From Limnospira fusiformis SAG 85.79 (GTDB lineage: Bacteria; Cyanobacteriota; Cyanobacteriia; Cyanobacteriales; Microcoleaceae): a stretch of 64,000 nucleotides of DNA. The position numbers and the translations under genes were made by a program. Location: the NCBI RefSeq assembly GCF_012516315.1, contig NZ_CP051185.1, positions 4,097,363 to 4,161,362 of the forward strand. The letters run 5' to 3'. Position 1 is the first letter of the stretch, and each line of letters begins with the position of its first letter. Below are positions 62,113 to 64,000 of this stretch, one piece after another. The notes beneath the pieces were generated by a model that searched no databases, was not told the DNA's origin, and saw only the letters and a program-made list of their open reading frames with translations.

Positions 62113-62376
62113 TTATTCGCCCTCAGCTTCAGACACCGTATTATCGGTAGTCATCGGCTCAATGCTAACAATTTTACCACCCATGCGGTTAATCCGCCGC
62201 ATTTCCTGATTCATCCTATTGTAAGGAACAATTACAAATTGACTCCCACTCGAGCGAATCTGATATTCTGTCTTGTCGGTTTCGTCATTCTGACGCATTC
62301 CCACCACTTCATATTTGAAGAAGCGAGCGCCCGAAGGACTACTGCCCATTTTTCCGGCACTGATGTAACCCAACAT
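62113..62376 (-). CDS. cpcD: phycobilisome rod-capping linker CpcD
   Basis: 87 residues, a single CpcD-type linker domain: FFKYEVVGMRQNDETDKTEY then FVIVPYNRMNQEMRRINRMG and GKIVSIEPM. It caps the distal end of the phycocyanin rod and sets rod length. The N-terminal MLGYISAGKMGSSPSGA is unlike the more usual start but the core is standard. It lies 45 bp after cpcC. Confidence 0.93.
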   Translation of the reverse strand: MLGYISAGKMGSSPSGARFFKYEVVGMRQNDETDKTEYQIRSSGSQFVIVPYNRMNQEMRRINRMGGKIVSIEPMTTDNTVSEAEGE

Positions 62377-62421
62377 TGTCCCTATTAATCTCCCAAAACA
62401 ATCAAGTTTTCTCTTGCCATT

Positions 62422-63288
62422 CTAAATAGGCGTAATGCTGGCAATTGTGCCACCTTGGCGCTGAATTTCCCTCAGTTGTGCCGAAAGCTGATCATAAGGA
62501 ACAATAAAAGCCTTACTGCAACGACGTACTCTGGGATAACGGCGCTCACGGATTCCAGAAACCTCTACACGGTAAGTCCGTCCCGCTTGCAGAACTCCAC
62601 CTTGGCTGAATCCAGTGCTAGGAGCCACACTCTGTCCAGATGGACGATAGGACCAACCATCCGAATCCCCAGAAGGAGCCACTACCACAGAAGCGCGGTT
62701 AGCACCTAGTTCCTGCGCCAGACGAGACATAGTGCCTTCACCTTGAGCGCTATCACTATTAGCATAACCCCGATACAGGCGGAACATCCGGGTAAAACCA
62801 ACCGTTTTCTGTCCCCGCTGAGTCTCGAAACCACGGTAGTAGGGAACAATATTTTCGCCGAAGCTCTCCAGATATTCTGGAGAATCAATATAAGAATCGA
62901 TATCGGCATCGTACCCTTCGTTTTGATATAAGTCTAAGTGGAAAACCACCTCTGACTCATCATAGGGAGCCCGACCCAACAGGTGTTTGTAATTTAGTTC
63001 AATTACACGGGTCTGGAAATTCGGGTAAAAGAATTTCTTTTTATAAAGCTCTGACTTCGCCACACACCGCACCAACTCCCGTACTGTGATGCTACCATCG
63101 CACAACAGTGACTCCGCACTCGTGAGGCGCTCAGAACTCATCAGATAATCATTACCCAGTAATTGACGGTATACCGCACGAATTACCTCTTGGGCATTGT
63201 CACGACTCCAATTGGGGCGCAACTCTACCAGAGAACTCTCCTGGAAAGCTGTTGTCCCTAACCGAGACGCTTGGGTTGTAATGGCCAC
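62422..63288 (-). CDS. cpcC: phycobilisome rod linker CpcC (second copy)
   Basis: 288 residues. The start is GTG 63288 with AGGAGG 8 bp upstream. Residues 20-175 are the Pfam PBS linker domain ([48 protein letters not shown]), and the last 60 residues are a CpcD-like domain ([28 protein letters not shown]). It joins phycocyanin hexamers in the rod. Arthrospira annotations call the paired genes cpcH and cpcI. Confidence 0.93.
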   Translation of the reverse strand: MAITTQASRLGTTAFQESSLVELRPNWSRDNAQEVIRAVYRQLLGNDYLMSSERLTSAESLLCDGSITVRELVRCVAKSELYKKKFFYPNFQTRVIELNYKHLLGRAPYDESEVVFHLDLYQNEGYDADIDSYIDSPEYLESFGENIVPYYRGFETQRGQKTVGFTRMFRLYRGYANSDSAQGEGTMSRLAQELGANRASVVVAPSGDSDGWSYRPSGQSVAPSTGFSQGGVLQAGRTYRVEVSGIRERRYPRVRRCSKAFIVPYDQLSAQLREIQRQGGTIASITPI

Positions 63289-63396
63289 TAAAATCCTCCT
63301 ATGATCACAACCGAATTACTTGCGGATTTAGTCCTAGACAATCTAACTTGATTATGCTATTGTTATTAACTGGTTAACAGTTAACAACTTGCTGTT

Positions 63397-64000
63397 CTAA
63401 GCAGGGGTCACGCTGATGACCCGTCCGCCCATGCGGTTGATCCGCTGCAACTGTCCTGAAAGTTGCTCGTAGGCTACTGTATACTCTGCTGTAGCTTTAC
63501 GCATTCTCGGTGTCAACTGTGTGGGCTTTTGTACTACTACCACACGATACAATTGACCGCGCGAGCCACCATTAGCCCCCACCAGAGCTTGTCCGCTCCC
63601 GGCTGGAGAAATCGGCGAAGATGTATTGCGAGCTACTTCCCAAGTTAAACGTCCTTGGGTTTGATTTTGAGCGCGATCGCTATTCGCGTATCCCCGGTAA
63701 AGTTGGAACATCCGGTTAAATCCCACAGTCCACTGACCCCGTTGGGTAGCAAAACCACGGTAGTAAGGAACTACATTTTCCCCGAAACTTTCCAAATACT
63801 CAGGAGAATCGAGGTAAGAATTAATCTCAGCCTCGTAGCCTTCCTCGTTATACAGGTCAACGTGAAACGCGATTTCTGACTCATCATAAGGAGCCCGACC
63901 CAGCAAATGCTTATAGTTCAGCTCAATAAACCGAACTTGGCTATTCCCATAAAAAAACTTTTTCCGGTACAGTTCCGAAACAGCTAACGCTCGCACGAAA
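63397..64000 (-). CDS. cpcC: phycobilisome rod linker CpcC (first copy, 5' end cut by window)
   Basis: The visible 200 C-terminal residues are closely related to the next rod linker: the same [14 protein letters not shown] and [13 protein letters not shown] stretches, then a CpcD-type end ([20 protein letters not shown]). The frame continues beyond 64000. Two rod linkers in a row suggest two or three phycocyanin discs per rod. The phycocyanin genes cpcB-cpcA are expected just outside the window. Confidence 0.93.
   Translation of the reverse strand, partial: FVRALAVSELYRKKFFYGNSQVRFIELNYKHLLGRAPYDESEIAFHVDLYNEEGYEAEINSYLDSPEYLESFGENVVPYYRGFATQRGQWTVGFNRMFQLYRGYANSDRAQNQTQGRLTWEVARNTSSPISPAGSGQALVGANGGSRGQLYRVVVVQKPTQLTPRMRKATAEYTVAYEQLSGQLQRINRMGGRVISVTPA

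Overview
This window is chromosomal DNA from a phycobilisome-containing cyanobacterium. The evidence is a cpcC-cpcC-cpcD-cpcE-cpcF cluster at the right end, very frequent GCGATCGC (HIP1) octamers, and several cyanobacterial families (DUF3386, DUF1822, DUF928, DUF3352, a PatD-like protein, a DnaX intein). The density of GGGTTT-type palindromes, the large tandem paralogue array and the cpc gene order suggest a filamentous Arthrospira/Limnospira-like organism. That assignment is an inference, not proven here.

Layout. 1-9750 is mostly housekeeping: a cut dienelactone hydrolase, a three-S1-domain S1-like protein, a BadF-type sugar kinase, an MFS carrier, a rhodanese, a TonB-like protein, a PatD-like protein and the (p)ppGpp synthetase/hydrolase. 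9878-10868 is a 123-bp GC-rich repeat array running into the 3' end of a DUF3386 gene. 11733-18954 is a caspase-like (CHAT) cluster: a TPR-CHAT protein transcribed away from a sigma-like protein, DUF1822, CHAT-CHASE2 and DUF928 genes. A Ser/Thr kinase with a PhnD-like sensor domain (27451-29535) was probably once next in line.

Between DUF928 and the kinase lies a cassette of about 8 kb bounded by two 564-bp direct copies of the DUF928-kinase junction (18840-19403 and 27013-27576). It carries three closely spaced genes: an SF1 helicase fused to Hsp70, a large coiled-coil protein with a transposase-type HTH and a C-terminal GrpE domain, and an Hsp70 ATPase domain fused to a coiled coil and two S1 domains. 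The S1 part matches the C-terminal two thirds of the S1-like protein at 686-1570. I think this Hsp70/GrpE/helicase/S1 module is a strong candidate for an undescribed system.

29768-39533 holds twelve near-identical Uma2 (DUF820) nuclease-like genes in head-to-tail order. All share a 217-residue frame. They differ in the number of 7-residue Ala-core coiled-coil units near the C-terminus, and across the array every count from 0 to 11 occurs exactly once, a complete length ladder. This is the other outstanding feature.

39910-57122 is mixed core and accessory DNA: clpC, a double META-domain protein, a site-2 protease, a degenerate metallo-beta-lactamase-fold protein, a degenerate PAS histidine kinase, a receiver-like protein, a Rieske-containing FAD oxidoreductase, DUF3352 and a copper P-type ATPase. 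57190-58230 is an array of AGAAACCGGGTTTCT palindromes. 58242-60548 is dnaX with a 136-residue mini-intein, followed on the same strand's upstream side by the cpc operon. MITE-like elements lie at 2621, 49051 and 52069. I found no tRNA, rRNA or CRISPR array.
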